Positions 34,465 through 44,002 of a DNA stretch of 51,395 nucleotides are shown here, one piece after another; position 1 is the first letter of the stretch, and each line of letters opens with the position of its first letter. The notes below the pieces were generated by a model. It searched no databases. It was not told the origin of the DNA and was given only the letters and a program-made list of their open reading frames with translations. The stretch is from the NCBI GenBank assembly GCA_964652125.1, contig CAZZAE010000003.1:1-51395 (forward strand), given 5' to 3'. The stretch is from CAZFNQ01 sp964652125. Its GTDB lineage: Bacteria > Patescibacteriota > Saccharimonadia > Saccharimonadales > JANWIN01. Made by a program: the position numbers and the translations under genes.

Positions 34465-35448
34465 GTGAATATATCTAGAAAACTCGGTAAACTTCTATTT
34501 AGTTTAGGGTTTATTTTAGTACTGTTAATCACATGGTTTCATCGCCAAAACTTGTATGATTGGTATCGGCTCAGAAACTACAATCCTCCAGCTTCGGTGG
34601 TTCAACTAGCCAGTTTAACAACTATGACAGACTATGCCCGTCATCTTTTCTATGTTAATCGTCCAGTGATTGAAGACAAGGCTAGTTTTAATCAAGATTG
34701 TCCAAATAACGGTGGAGAACAAACTATTATTTTAGGCTGTTATCATGACCGCGAAACTGGGATATTTTTATATAACGTCAGCGACCCCAAATTAGCTGGG
34801 GTTGTGCAAGTTACCGCAGCACATGAGGCTCTGCACGCCATCTATGATCGTCTTAGTATCCATGATCGAAATTATGTTGACGGTTTACTTCAAGATTATT
34901 ATAAGCATGGGTTGCACGATAAACGACTTCTAGATACTATCGCCGCTTATAAGAAGTCTGAACCGGATGCAGTTGTGAATGAAATGCACTCGGTATTTGG
35001 AACTGAAGTAGCTAATTTACCGCCAAAGCTGGAAGCCTACTACAAACACTATTTCGCGAACCGCAGCAAAGTTGTTGCCTATTCTATGAAATACCAACAA
35101 GCTTTTACCAGCCGACAGGCGAGAGCTGCAGCACTACTAGCCCAAATACAAAGCCTGGCAGCTCAACTTGGTAGCATGCAAGCTCAAATAGATAGTGAAG
35201 CCAGTCAATTATCTACTAAAAGGCAAGCTTTAGAATCTGAGCGAAATTCATTAGATGCCAGAAACTATAATGCTCAAGTTGATGCCTATAATGCTGAGGT
35301 TCAGCAATATAAAAATCTAATTGCAACTTACAATCAGCTAGTCCAGCAACACAATCAACTTGTTAGCCAATATCAAGCTATTACACTTGAGGAAAATCAG
35401 CTTATAAAAGCTATTGATAGTCGCACCTCCACCGTGAATAGTCAATAA
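34465..35448 (+). CDS. Membrane-anchored putative HExxH metallopeptidase with coiled-coil tail
   Basis: A 327-residue protein. A basic start (MNISRKLGK) and one transmembrane helix (about residues 9-25) place the rest outside the cell. The core has two cysteines (79 and 92) that may pair, and TAAHEALHAIYD with the zinc-protease motif HEALH at residues 120-124. VNEMHSVFGTE (Glu173, Glu181) follows and could provide the third ligand of a gluzincin-like site. Residues about 205-325 form a long Gln/Ala-rich coiled coil (QAQIDSEASQLSTKRQ, YNQLVQQHNQLVSQY). I know of no named family with this layout; peptidase activity is inferred from the motif. The start is GTG. Confidence 0.82.
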   Translation: MNISRKLGKLLFSLGFILVLLITWFHRQNLYDWYRLRNYNPPASVVQLASLTTMTDYARHLFYVNRPVIEDKASFNQDCPNNGGEQTIILGCYHDRETGIFLYNVSDPKLAGVVQVTAAHEALHAIYDRLSIHDRNYVDGLLQDYYKHGLHDKRLLDTIAAYKKSEPDAVVNEMHSVFGTEVANLPPKLEAYYKHYFANRSKVVAYSMKYQQAFTSRQARAAALLAQIQSLAAQLGSMQAQIDSEASQLSTKRQALESERNSLDARNYNAQVDAYNAEVQQYKNLIATYNQLVQQHNQLVSQYQAITLEENQLIKAIDSRTSTVNSQ

Positions 35449-35466
35449 TGATAAACTACTTCTAAT

Positions 35467-36816
35467 ATGGCAAGAAAAAACTCGGTTCGATTTGTGTGCA
35501 GCAATTGTGGGGCAATAAGTGCCACCTGGTCAGGGCGCTGCTTTCAATGCGGCGAATGGAATACTCTGGAGGAGCAAATTGATGTTGCGACTGGAAGTGC
35601 TGGAATCGGTGGCAAAACTCTAGAGGCCAAGAGCGTTGCAAACTTAGCAAAAACAGACAAATTGAAGCGCTTATCAACAGGAATAAGTGAAGTTGACACT
35701 GTTCTGGGTGGAGGGTTTGTCGCTGGCAGCGTAACTCTAATAGCTGGTCAACCGGGTATCGGCAAAAGTACTTTGCTGTTACAACTTGCAGACGCCATTG
35801 CCAAAACACAAGCAGTTATATATATAAGTGGCGAAGAATCTCCTCATCAAATAGGACTTCGGGCCCAGCGCTTAGGAGCTGGACATCCCTCCTTGAAATT
35901 AGCAACAGCCAATGATGCTGATGGTATTGCAGCTACTATTGCAACCGGACAGTATAAATTAGTAATAGTTGACTCTATTCAAACGGTGACTGTCAGTGCT
36001 ATTGCCTCATCTGCCGGAACGGTAAGTCAGATAACTAACAGCACTAGATTGCTAAGTGCGGCAGCTAAACATACAAATACAGCCCTAATATTAGTTGGTC
36101 ATGTAACTAAAGAAGGCTCAATTGCAGGACCAAAAGTTTTGGAGCATGTAGTTGACGTAGTATTACAGCTAGAAGGTGATCGTTATGGCGGCTTCAAAGT
36201 TCTTCGCGGTGAGAAAAACCGCTACGGCTCCACTAATGAGGCTGGTATTTTTGAAATGGCAGACAATGGCCTAAGACCTGTAGCTAACCCCTCAGCTGCC
36301 CTACTGGCAGAGAGGCAAATAAGTGATGGTTCGGTAGTCCTGGCCACGATTGAGGGCTCTAGACCACTCTTAGTCGAAGTCCAGGCCTTAGTAAATCGCA
36401 CCAGCTATGGTTATCCCAAGCGTGCTGCCAGCGGCATAGATCTTAACCGAGTTAATCTTTTGATTGCAATGTTGGAGCGACGTACTAAACTCAATTTAGC
36501 CGACCAAGATATATACGTGAATATAGTGGGCGGAATCCGTATTAGCGAACCCGCGGCTGACTTAGCTGTCTGTATGGCTATAGCCAGTGCTGCTAAGGGC
36601 ATGCAGCTAAAGAAAAACGCTGTCGTATTTGGTGAAGTTGGTCTGAGCGGAGAGGTACGTCATGTACCTTTTATAGACAAGCGTACCGCCGAAGCTAAGA
36701 AACTAGGTTTTGATGGTGCTATTGGGCCAGTTATCAAGACAGGTTCCAAACCAGCTAAGCTGTTTGGTGTACGAGATGTACGTAGTGCCCTGAATCAATT
36801 TCTAGAAAAAGACTAA
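35467..36816 (+). CDS. radA: DNA repair protein RadA (Sms)
   Basis: A 449-residue RadA. A C4 zinc finger (CSNCGAISATWSGRCFQCGEW, residues 11-31 region) is followed by the RecA-like ATPase with Walker A GQPGIGKSTLLLQ (near residue 94). The RadA-specific KNRYGST loop is near residue 257, and a Lon-like domain forms the C-terminus (YVNIVGGIRISEPAADLAV). It is a DnaB-type branch-migration helicase acting in recombination. An extended -10 (TGA-TAAACT, 35449-35457) ends 9 nt before the ATG. The gene ends 6 nt from the stop of the convergent PBP. Confidence 0.96.
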   Translation: MARKNSVRFVCSNCGAISATWSGRCFQCGEWNTLEEQIDVATGSAGIGGKTLEAKSVANLAKTDKLKRLSTGISEVDTVLGGGFVAGSVTLIAGQPGIGKSTLLLQLADAIAKTQAVIYISGEESPHQIGLRAQRLGAGHPSLKLATANDADGIAATIATGQYKLVIVDSIQTVTVSAIASSAGTVSQITNSTRLLSAAAKHTNTALILVGHVTKEGSIAGPKVLEHVVDVVLQLEGDRYGGFKVLRGEKNRYGSTNEAGIFEMADNGLRPVANPSAALLAERQISDGSVVLATIEGSRPLLVEVQALVNRTSYGYPKRAASGIDLNRVNLLIAMLERRTKLNLADQDIYVNIVGGIRISEPAADLAVCMAIASAAKGMQLKKNAVVFGEVGLSGEVRHVPFIDKRTAEAKKLGFDGAIGPVIKTGSKPAKLFGVRDVRSALNQFLEKD

Positions 36817-36822
36817 AAAAAT

Positions 36823-39819
36823 TTAATTCTTAACTGTTCCAAAAACGCTATTGCTATTACTGTCTTCAATAGTTATCATGCTATTAATTGGTGCATTTGC
36901 AATACTTACCTGGCAACTTGATGAACATGTCTTGCTCCAAGATGGACTAAAATTATCTGTTAATGTAAAAGGTGCTAGACCACCACTCCATTCAACATTA
37001 ATTTTAGTGTTATCATTAGTGTCTTTTTTTGCCGATATGAACGCTAAAGGGCTGGACGCCCCCGTAAAATTTACACTTATACCTCCACTAGTTGCATCAT
37101 ATAAAACACTGTCTATTACTTGAACGGATACAGTTTTAGTTCCAGAACCGGTATAAGAAAAGGACACGGTTGAAGCCACTCTCTTAGATTGGACGCCGAC
37201 ACCACCTACAATAAGTCTGACCGTACCCGAGCCACTAAGGGCGGCATATTTTGGATCGTATAGTGGATGAGTCCCAGGTGCGACACTAACAGTTATCGTG
37301 CACGGATTACTACAATCACCACCGCTAGGCGAAGTAATTGAAATATGAGGTCTTTCGTCATCGCAATGGTGAACATCATCAGTTTGACTTGTATTTGCTG
37401 TACTGCCTCCCTTATCTACGAAGATATCTACTGAAAATATATTGGCATTAGAGTTGGAAGCAGATTTTCGAGCTAATGATGGGGTACAGTCAGTGGCTAA
37501 TTTATTGGAGACAATATCAATTGGTTTGCTGGCTTTAGCTTGTTTGGAATTGGGCACATACCAAGACGGGTATAAGTCGTTTGCGGGGCTTGGTTCAACT
37601 GACCCGTAGCCTACGTGACTACGTATTACAAATGCTGGCATAGTTTTCACACCAGCAGGTTTTTGCCAGTTTATTGGTGATTTATGCAACATATTATGAG
37701 CGGCTTCCATCCAATTTCGGGTTATTGGCATAGTCAAGTTCTCCATTGGGCCAAATAAAGCTTTGTTACGTGTGTGGTAGCCGACCCATGATACGGCTGC
37801 GTACTGAGTAGACCAACTTGTCATCAAACCGTCAAAGCCGTTGTTGGTAGTACCAGTTTTAACGGCGAAATGCCAACCATTGTAGCGTTGGAATTTAGTT
37901 CCGTAAGGAAAATAAGACGCATTGGGATCAGAAGCCATGTCATCCATGATGTAGGCGGTATCAGGACGAATTACTTGCTTGCTGTCATGCTTTACCAGTG
38001 GTACATCTTTGTTGTTTGAATCAATAATTCTAGTTATATAGGTTCTGGGTATTGCTTTGCCAAGACGTGCTAGAGTTGCTAGGCCATTTACGTGATCGTC
38101 TAAATGCAAGAATGCACCATCACCAATTGCTGAGGCACCGTAACACTGGGTAGTCTTGGTTAGGGCAACATCAGAGTAACAATTGTAACTATTTAGTCCA
38201 CTTCGCTGGTCACCAACATTGTCCATCATATCTGATGCAATTTTAATAACTTTGTCAGTGCCAACAATCAAGTTGGCTTTGACTGCTGGAATGTTTCGAG
38301 ATCCACCTAGTGCATAGCGCAGTGTTTCTGGCCCGGGTGAGCGCTTATCGAAGTCGGTTAAACAATCACTTCCATGCGTGCAAGGATAACCTGGCAGCGG
38401 TCCTACTTTGTCATATAATACTGAACCAGCTCCAACGTTATTGCTAGTCTCGATTAAAGAAGAATAGTCGTACGGCTTAAAACTAGAACCAGGTGGAATA
38501 AAAGCGTCGTGGGCGTAATTAATTTTACCGTGATCTGGATTTGTAAAATCTGTACCCCCAACTAACGATACAATTTGACCGGTCTTGACATCTTCCGCCA
38601 CAAAAGCTGCTTCATCAGCATTATGAGCTTGGATATTGGGAAGGTCGTTTTTAATCACAGTTTCGGCTAAATCTTGCAACTTAAGATCGAGTGATGTGAT
38701 GACTTTCCAACCAGCCCTAGTATTAGTCCCGATATATTGATCATCAAGTTCGGCCTTGGCGGCTAGTACAAAATAAGGTGCCTTAATGCCAGCATATTTA
38801 GGTTCTTGTTTGTGGATCTTTTTTAGTATGTTAACTTTCTTGGCGGCAGTGGCTTGTTCTTGAGTTATCATGCCTTGATTGACCATTAAATCTAAAATGT
38901 ATCGCTGGCGCGCTAGCAACTCTTTTTTTTCATAGTAAGGACCATATGGAGAATAAACGGAAGGTGATTTAGGAATCGCCGCCATAAAGGCCGCTTCATC
39001 TAGCGTTAAATCTTTTGCTGACTTTTGGAAATAGTCACGTGAGGCAGCCTCTACACCGTACTCGATATTGCCATAAGGTGCGGTATTTAAATAGCCAGTT
39101 AAGATGTCGTCTTTAGAGTAGCTGCGCTCTAACTCAACTGCCAGTATTACTTCTTTAATCTTACGAGTTACAGTCCGATTACCAGTCCAATCTTCGGATA
39201 ACTTAACCAGTTGCTGAGTAATAGTCGAACCACCTTGAGTGCCACCATGACCAAAAGTATCATTAATACCAGCTCGCAGAATTCCTCTAACGTCAAAACC
39301 ACCGTGCTTATAAAAGTCTTTGTCCTCTACGGCTACAGTAGCTTTGCGGATATATGGTGCCATTTCGCTAGTTTTAACTGGTACTCGTTTGACAGCGTCA
39401 TAATCTTCCCAAAGCAGTGTTTTACCAGTTCGGTCATAATAGCGAATACTGCCCCCGATATTATTTCCAGAAGCAGTCAGATTAGGTAAGTCTTTGCGAA
39501 AGTATGCGAATACTGCAAGTAAAGTTACAAAGCCAACAATAAATCCAAGACCGACAATTTTAAGAGCCATAATGCCACCGTCTCGGCTAAACCAATAACG
39601 ATACATGCGACCGGGCGCAAAATGGTAGAAGAATCGCTTTATGCGTGACTTAGGAAGTCCCGCCTTGCGTTCAGCGCGCCTGGCTTCAGTGGCATCGCGT
39701 CGAGCAACCCAGCGTTCTGTTAGATTACGGTGGATCTTAAAAGAATTGCCGCTTTTGGTTACATACTGATTACCAATACGTTTGCGGCGCCCACCCGGGC
39801 CCTTTCTAGATGCACTCAT
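36823..39819 (-). CDS. Bifunctional penicillin-binding protein (class A, PBP1a-like)
   Basis: A 998-residue class A PBP. A basic cytoplasmic N-terminus (about 80 residues) precedes one transmembrane helix (about 85-105). The GT51 transglycosylase domain shows ATVAVEDKDFYKHGGFD near 160 and GGSTITQQLVK near 195. The transpeptidase domain has the SxxK serine in PPGSSFKPYDY (near residue 443), and KTGTTN near 653. After about residue 770 comes a linker and two probable Ig-like modules with cysteine pairs (DCSNPC; CSSSC). It polymerises and crosslinks peptidoglycan. The start at 39819 has only a distant GAGGAG. Class A architecture is secure; the exact PBP subtype is not. Confidence 0.93.
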   Translation of the reverse strand: MSASRKGPGGRRKRIGNQYVTKSGNSFKIHRNLTERWVARRDATEARRAERKAGLPKSRIKRFFYHFAPGRMYRYWFSRDGGIMALKIVGLGFIVGFVTLLAVFAYFRKDLPNLTASGNNIGGSIRYYDRTGKTLLWEDYDAVKRVPVKTSEMAPYIRKATVAVEDKDFYKHGGFDVRGILRAGINDTFGHGGTQGGSTITQQLVKLSEDWTGNRTVTRKIKEVILAVELERSYSKDDILTGYLNTAPYGNIEYGVEAASRDYFQKSAKDLTLDEAAFMAAIPKSPSVYSPYGPYYEKKELLARQRYILDLMVNQGMITQEQATAAKKVNILKKIHKQEPKYAGIKAPYFVLAAKAELDDQYIGTNTRAGWKVITSLDLKLQDLAETVIKNDLPNIQAHNADEAAFVAEDVKTGQIVSLVGGTDFTNPDHGKINYAHDAFIPPGSSFKPYDYSSLIETSNNVGAGSVLYDKVGPLPGYPCTHGSDCLTDFDKRSPGPETLRYALGGSRNIPAVKANLIVGTDKVIKIASDMMDNVGDQRSGLNSYNCYSDVALTKTTQCYGASAIGDGAFLHLDDHVNGLATLARLGKAIPRTYITRIIDSNNKDVPLVKHDSKQVIRPDTAYIMDDMASDPNASYFPYGTKFQRYNGWHFAVKTGTTNNGFDGLMTSWSTQYAAVSWVGYHTRNKALFGPMENLTMPITRNWMEAAHNMLHKSPINWQKPAGVKTMPAFVIRSHVGYGSVEPSPANDLYPSWYVPNSKQAKASKPIDIVSNKLATDCTPSLARKSASNSNANIFSVDIFVDKGGSTANTSQTDDVHHCDDERPHISITSPSGGDCSNPCTITVSVAPGTHPLYDPKYAALSGSGTVRLIVGGVGVQSKRVASTVSFSYTGSGTKTVSVQVIDSVLYDATSGGISVNFTGASSPLAFISAKKDTNDNTKINVEWSGGLAPFTLTDNFSPSWSKTCSSSCQVSIANAPINSMITIEDSNSNSVFGTVKN

Positions 39820-39923
39820 TTAGGTGTGTAACTCCTCATTGGATACTGGCTATTATATCAAATTAATCCATATAACAATGACTAAAAAAGCATAGCTTTA
39901 TGGTAGCTGTCTGGCAGGTAAGT

Positions 39924-39929
39924 TATAAT
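39924..39929 (+). promoter_or_regulatory. -10 element of tyrS
   Basis: TATAAT ends 9 nt before the tyrS ATG at 39939, with no Shine-Dalgarno between. The open frame continues upstream to 39900, but that would put the promoter inside the coding region. Confidence 0.5.
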
Positions 39930-39938
39930 TTAAATAAT

Positions 39939-41150
39939 ATGGCTGATCTTACGCTTTCAGAAGAGCTCAAGTGGCGGGGCTTCATTAACCAAACTACACT
40001 TAAAGACTTATCAGTGCTCGACAAGCAAAAGCTAAACTTTTACATTGGTTTTGATGCCTCAGCTGACTCCCAGACTGTTGGTAATCTAGCAGCAGTAATG
40101 TTTGCTAAATGTTTTGTGCGTCACGGCTACCAGGCTTTTATATTAGCCGGTGGATCCACAAGTTTGATTGGTGATCCCGGTGGCAAAGAAAATGAGCGGC
40201 CGCTTCAAGACGAAACCAAGATTGCTCACAACGTTCAGCGGACAGAAGATCAATTAAAGAAACTTATGAGTGGGCAAGATTTTAAAATGGTAAATAATTT
40301 AGACTGGACAAGAGATTTAAAAGTCCTACCGTTTTTGCGTGATATTGGTAAACATTTTTCTATGACGCCCCTAATTCAGCGAGATTATATTGCTACCAGG
40401 TTGGGACAAGAAGGATCTGGCATTAGCTTCGCGGAGTTTAGCTACACTATCTTGCAAGGTTACGATTTCCTGCATTTATTTGATAAATACGATGTCAGGT
40501 TACAACTAGGGGGCTCAGACCAATGGGGCAACTGTTTGTCGGGCGTTGAGTTAATTAGAAAAGCACGTGGCAAAGAAGTAAATGCCATGACTCTAAATTT
40601 AATAGTAAATAAAGCAACTGGCCAAAAGTTTGGCAAATCCGAAGCAGGTGCAGTTTGGCTAGATCCCCAAAAGACCTCCCCCAACGATTTTTACCAATTC
40701 TGGATAAATGTTAACGATGATGATGTCGGCACATATTTAAAAGTCTTTACAGAACTAGGCAAGCAGCAAATTAGTAAAATAATGACTGAATTTGAAAAAG
40801 ACAAGTCTAGCCGTCTAGCCCAAACTAACTTAGCTTACGAAGTAACAAAACTGGTTCATGGCCAGGAAACGGCTGAGCGTGCTAAAAACCATGCCGGCAA
40901 ATTGGTAGCTGCTACTCTAGATTCCTCGGGACAAGTTGGGCTAGGTGATAGCGTAGTAGAATCTCTTGTAAAATACGGACTGGCCACTTCGAAAACTGAA
41001 GCTCGACAGCTGCTTTCCAGTGGTGGAATATATATCAATAACCTACAGAGTGCTAAAACAACTTTTGAAGAATCAGATTTTAGGGAAGGTCGAGCTATAT
41101 TAAGGCGCGGTAAGGCACTTAGGAATACGGTTGTCCTGAGACTACGCTAA
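39939..41150 (+). CDS. tyrS: Tyrosyl-tRNA synthetase
   Basis: A 403-residue class I synthetase charging tRNA(Tyr). The GFDASADSQTVGNLAAV segment (near residue 35) is the HIGH-region equivalent, with TVGN in place of the usual HIGH-type residues. LGGSDQWGN near 190 binds tyrosine and ATP, and KFGKSEAGAVWLD near 230 is the KMSKS loop. A C-terminal S4 RNA-binding domain (about 340-403) contains ATSKTEARQLLSSGGIYINN. The ATG at 39939 is chosen over a longer frame starting at 39900 because TATAAT lies just upstream and family proteins begin here. Confidence 0.95.
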   Translation: MADLTLSEELKWRGFINQTTLKDLSVLDKQKLNFYIGFDASADSQTVGNLAAVMFAKCFVRHGYQAFILAGGSTSLIGDPGGKENERPLQDETKIAHNVQRTEDQLKKLMSGQDFKMVNNLDWTRDLKVLPFLRDIGKHFSMTPLIQRDYIATRLGQEGSGISFAEFSYTILQGYDFLHLFDKYDVRLQLGGSDQWGNCLSGVELIRKARGKEVNAMTLNLIVNKATGQKFGKSEAGAVWLDPQKTSPNDFYQFWINVNDDDVGTYLKVFTELGKQQISKIMTEFEKDKSSRLAQTNLAYEVTKLVHGQETAERAKNHAGKLVAATLDSSGQVGLGDSVVESLVKYGLATSKTEARQLLSSGGIYINNLQSAKTTFEESDFREGRAILRRGKALRNTVVLRLR

Positions 41151-41151
41151 C

Positions 41152-41160
41152 TGCTAAACT
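41152..41160 (+). promoter_or_regulatory. Extended -10 promoter of the methyltransferase gene
   Basis: TGCTAAACT (41152-41160) ends 8 nt before the ATG at 41169 with no ribosome binding site, so a leaderless mRNA is predicted. It lies immediately after the tyrS stop. Confidence 0.5.
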
Positions 41161-41168
41161 AAACTCCA

Positions 41169-41939
41169 ATGCCAAAAGTAACACAAAAAAAAGCTGATCA
41201 ATACAACGACCCTAGTCACAATTATTTAAAGTATTGGCAAGGTCGCGGTTATGAAAATCAGGCTGAGCAAATTGCTATCAAACGATTCCTAAAAGGCAAG
41301 CATTTCAAACAAGCTGTTGATGTCGGTGGTGGATATGGCCGCTTATCTATATTACTAGCTGAATATGCAGATAAAGTAACTTTGGCTGAGCCTTCCCAGC
41401 AACAATTAGATATGGCCGAGGATTTCTTAGCCAATTATCCAAATATTAAAAAGCAGTTGATGCAAGCCGATAGTCTTAGTTTTCCAGACAGTTCCATTGA
41501 TCTTATTACTATGATTAGGGTAATGCATCATTTGCCAGATCCGAGCTCTGAATTAAAAGAAATTCACAGGGTATTGAGTGATAATGGTTACCTTATATTA
41601 GAAGTTGCAAATTTTGCCCATATCCAAAATCGTCTTAAGTATTTTGTTCGTAATAAACGCTTACCAGTCGAGCCTGTAGATATACGCTCGGAAGCAAACC
41701 GGAATAATAAAGATGAAATTGCTTTTGTGAACCATAATCCAAAAACGGTGATAAAACAACTGGCACATGCAGGATTTCGGGTTGAGCGAACCTTATCCGT
41801 TTCTAACCTGCGCTCACAAGCTCTAAAGAGAGTAGTGCCAGCACAAGCCATGCTAGCGATCGAGAATATAATGCAAGTACCACTTGCCAAAACATATTTT
41901 GGTCCAAGTGTATTTTTCTTAGCTAAAAAAGCATCTTAG
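41169..41939 (+). CDS. Class I SAM-dependent methyltransferase, substrate unknown
   Basis: A 256-residue methyltransferase. Motif I AVDVGGGYGRLS is near residue 56 with an acidic motif II (VTLAEPS). LITMIRVMHHLPDP near residue 117 and EIHRVLSDNGYLILEVANF near residue 136 are typical of UbiE/Methyltransf_11 proteins. The acceptor cannot be read from the sequence. The C-terminal third (about residues 175-256) is basic and may recognise a lipid, nucleic acid or small molecule. It stands between tyrS and recG, each with its own promoter, so operon context does not help. Confidence 0.85.
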   Translation: MPKVTQKKADQYNDPSHNYLKYWQGRGYENQAEQIAIKRFLKGKHFKQAVDVGGGYGRLSILLAEYADKVTLAEPSQQQLDMAEDFLANYPNIKKQLMQADSLSFPDSSIDLITMIRVMHHLPDPSSELKEIHRVLSDNGYLILEVANFAHIQNRLKYFVRNKRLPVEPVDIRSEANRNNKDEIAFVNHNPKTVIKQLAHAGFRVERTLSVSNLRSQALKRVVPAQAMLAIENIMQVPLAKTYFGPSVFFLAKKAS

Positions 41940-41950
41940 TCTTTTATAGT

Positions 41951-41956
41951 TATAAT
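41951..41956 (+). promoter_or_regulatory. -10 element of recG
   Basis: TATAAT ends 7 nt before the recG ATG, again with no Shine-Dalgarno, predicting a leaderless transcript. Confidence 0.5.
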
Positions 41957-41963
41957 TAACTTT

Positions 41964-43997
41964 ATGGAACTTGACAGCCCGTTGGCTGATATTAAGGGAG
42001 TTGGTGAGACTTTAGCCGGGAAATATGCGGCTTTGGGTATTAAAAGCGTTAAAGATTTAATAAATTATTACCCTCGTCGCTATGATGATTACTCAATAGT
42101 CCAACCCATTGCCCATATCAAACCTGGCGTAGTTACGATCAAGGCGGCTATCAAACAATCTAAGGGGCACTATGTCCGCCGGGGAATGCACATAACTGAA
42201 GCAGTTGCCAGTGATGAAACTGGCAGTGTGCGCTTAGTTTGGTTTAATCAGCCGTACCGGGCTGGGGCAATTAAACCGGGTGCCCAGTACTATATATCTG
42301 GCCAGTTTGAGCTTAGCTATCAGCGTTTAAGTCTTATGAACCCATCCATGGAGTTAGTTAGCGACTTCCCAATCAATACAGCAAGAATAGTGCCAATTTA
42401 CCGCGAGGCCAAACTAACAAAGTCTACAGAAATCCGCCGAATGTTAAGAACAATAATTCCTCTAATAAAAGGGCTAAGGGAAACTTTGCCAAAGTGGCTT
42501 ATTGCCGATCAAAAGCTAATGAGCCTCAACCAAGCCGTATTGGCTATGCATTTTCCTGATAGTTCGAAACAACTCGAACAAGCCCAGCGGCGTTTAGGTT
42601 TCGAGGAAGTTTTTCAGCTTAGTTTAGCTAGTTTGCTAAATAAGTTTGAACTAATGCAAGAGCAATCTTTAAAGATCCCTTTTAAACAGTCTTTAGCGAA
42701 AGATTTTGTCGCAAAACTACCTTTTAAACTGACAAACGCCCAGCGCAAAGTAATATGGCGTATTTACCAGGACCTTGAGAAAAATCATCCTATGAATCGT
42801 TTGCTGGAAGGAGATGTCGGAAGTGGTAAGACAGTTGTTGCGACCATGGCGGCTTTAATGGCTATGGAGCAAGGCTTCCAAGCAGCCATAATGGCACCAA
42901 CTGAACTGCTGGCTCGTCAACACGCCGATACAATTCATAAACTACTAGAGCCACTGGGTTTTGATAAACAGGTTGGCTTGCTTGTAGGAAGTTTGAAGCC
43001 AGCCCAGAAAACTACTGCTCAAAAACGTATTAAGTCTGGTGATATTCGTCTGATGATTGGAACTCATGCACTGATTGCGCAAAAGGTTGACATGCATAAA
43101 TTGGGACTTATTATTATTGACGAGCAACATCGCTTTGGAGTTGATCAACGCAAGAAACTTCAGGCTAAGGCGGGTCATGCTCCACATATGTTGAGTATGA
43201 CAGCCACACCCATACCGCGGTCTTTGGCTCTTACTCTTTATGGTGAGCTGGATATATCTGTTATTGACGAAAAGCCAGCTGATCGAAAACCAATAATTAC
43301 CAAAATCGTATCTCCAAATTCACGTAAACAGTTATATGCCAAAATTGATAAAGAATTAAATTCTGGTCGCCAAATGTTTGTAGTATGCCCATTAATATCT
43401 CCAAGTGCGGCATCAAATGGTCAAGCAGCAGAAAAAGTTTATGACCAAATTAAAAAAGATTTTGCCAAGTTCCGCGTGGGCTTATTGCATGGCAAACTCG
43501 GGTCAGAAGTTAAAAACAAAGCAATGGCAGCTTTTGTTGCCGGTAAGCTAGATATATTAGTGGCAACTACGGTTATTGAAGTTGGAGTCGATGTTCCCAA
43601 TGCTACAGTTATGCTAATTGAAGATGCAGAGCGTTTTGGATTGGCACAAATACACCAACTCCGGGGTCGAGTTGGGCGTAGCAATCATCAAGGGTATGCT
43701 TACTTAATGACTTCAAGCTCTCAATCTCCCAGCCGACGTGTTAGGGCGCTTGAGACAAGTAGAAACGGTTTTGAACTGGCAGATTTGGATCTGGAACTCA
43801 GGGGACCGGGAGCAATTTATGGAACAATGCAACATGGTCAGCTAGACCTCAGAGTTGCTAAATTAACAGACGTAAAACTAATTGCTGCCGCTCGCAGTGC
43901 GGCTCATGAATTTATAGATAAGCATGATGATCTGCTAAAATATAAGCAGTTATATGCTCAAGTTACCAAACTTCGAGCTATCACAAACCTAAATTAA
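41964..43997 (+). CDS. recG: ATP-dependent DNA helicase RecG
   Basis: A 677-residue RecG, the normal length. The N-terminal OB-fold wedge domain (about residues 50-150) contacts branched DNA. Helicase motifs follow: LLEGDVGSGKTVVA (motif I, near 278), MAPTELLARQH (Ia), IIIDEQHRFGVDQR (II, near 389), SMTATPIPRSLALT (III), VATTVIEVGVDVPNA (V) and HQLRGRVGRSNHQGYAYL (VI). It remodels stalled forks and Holliday junctions. The following orphan starts 5 nt after its stop and may be cotranscribed. Confidence 0.97.
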   Translation: MELDSPLADIKGVGETLAGKYAALGIKSVKDLINYYPRRYDDYSIVQPIAHIKPGVVTIKAAIKQSKGHYVRRGMHITEAVASDETGSVRLVWFNQPYRAGAIKPGAQYYISGQFELSYQRLSLMNPSMELVSDFPINTARIVPIYREAKLTKSTEIRRMLRTIIPLIKGLRETLPKWLIADQKLMSLNQAVLAMHFPDSSKQLEQAQRRLGFEEVFQLSLASLLNKFELMQEQSLKIPFKQSLAKDFVAKLPFKLTNAQRKVIWRIYQDLEKNHPMNRLLEGDVGSGKTVVATMAALMAMEQGFQAAIMAPTELLARQHADTIHKLLEPLGFDKQVGLLVGSLKPAQKTTAQKRIKSGDIRLMIGTHALIAQKVDMHKLGLIIIDEQHRFGVDQRKKLQAKAGHAPHMLSMTATPIPRSLALTLYGELDISVIDEKPADRKPIITKIVSPNSRKQLYAKIDKELNSGRQMFVVCPLISPSAASNGQAAEKVYDQIKKDFAKFRVGLLHGKLGSEVKNKAMAAFVAGKLDILVATTVIEVGVDVPNATVMLIEDAERFGLAQIHQLRGRVGRSNHQGYAYLMTSSSQSPSRRVRALETSRNGFELADLDLELRGPGAIYGTMQHGQLDLRVAKLTDVKLIAAARSAAHEFIDKHDDLLKYKQLYAQVTKLRAITNLN

Positions 43998-44002
43998 AAA
44001 AT

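Noticed and set aside
39817..39842. A seven-codon upstream ORF on the minus strand ending at the PBP start (ATGA overlap, with GAGGAG in it)
   Set aside because: It could be a leader peptide, but a frame this short is expected by chance and shows no regulatory codon pattern.
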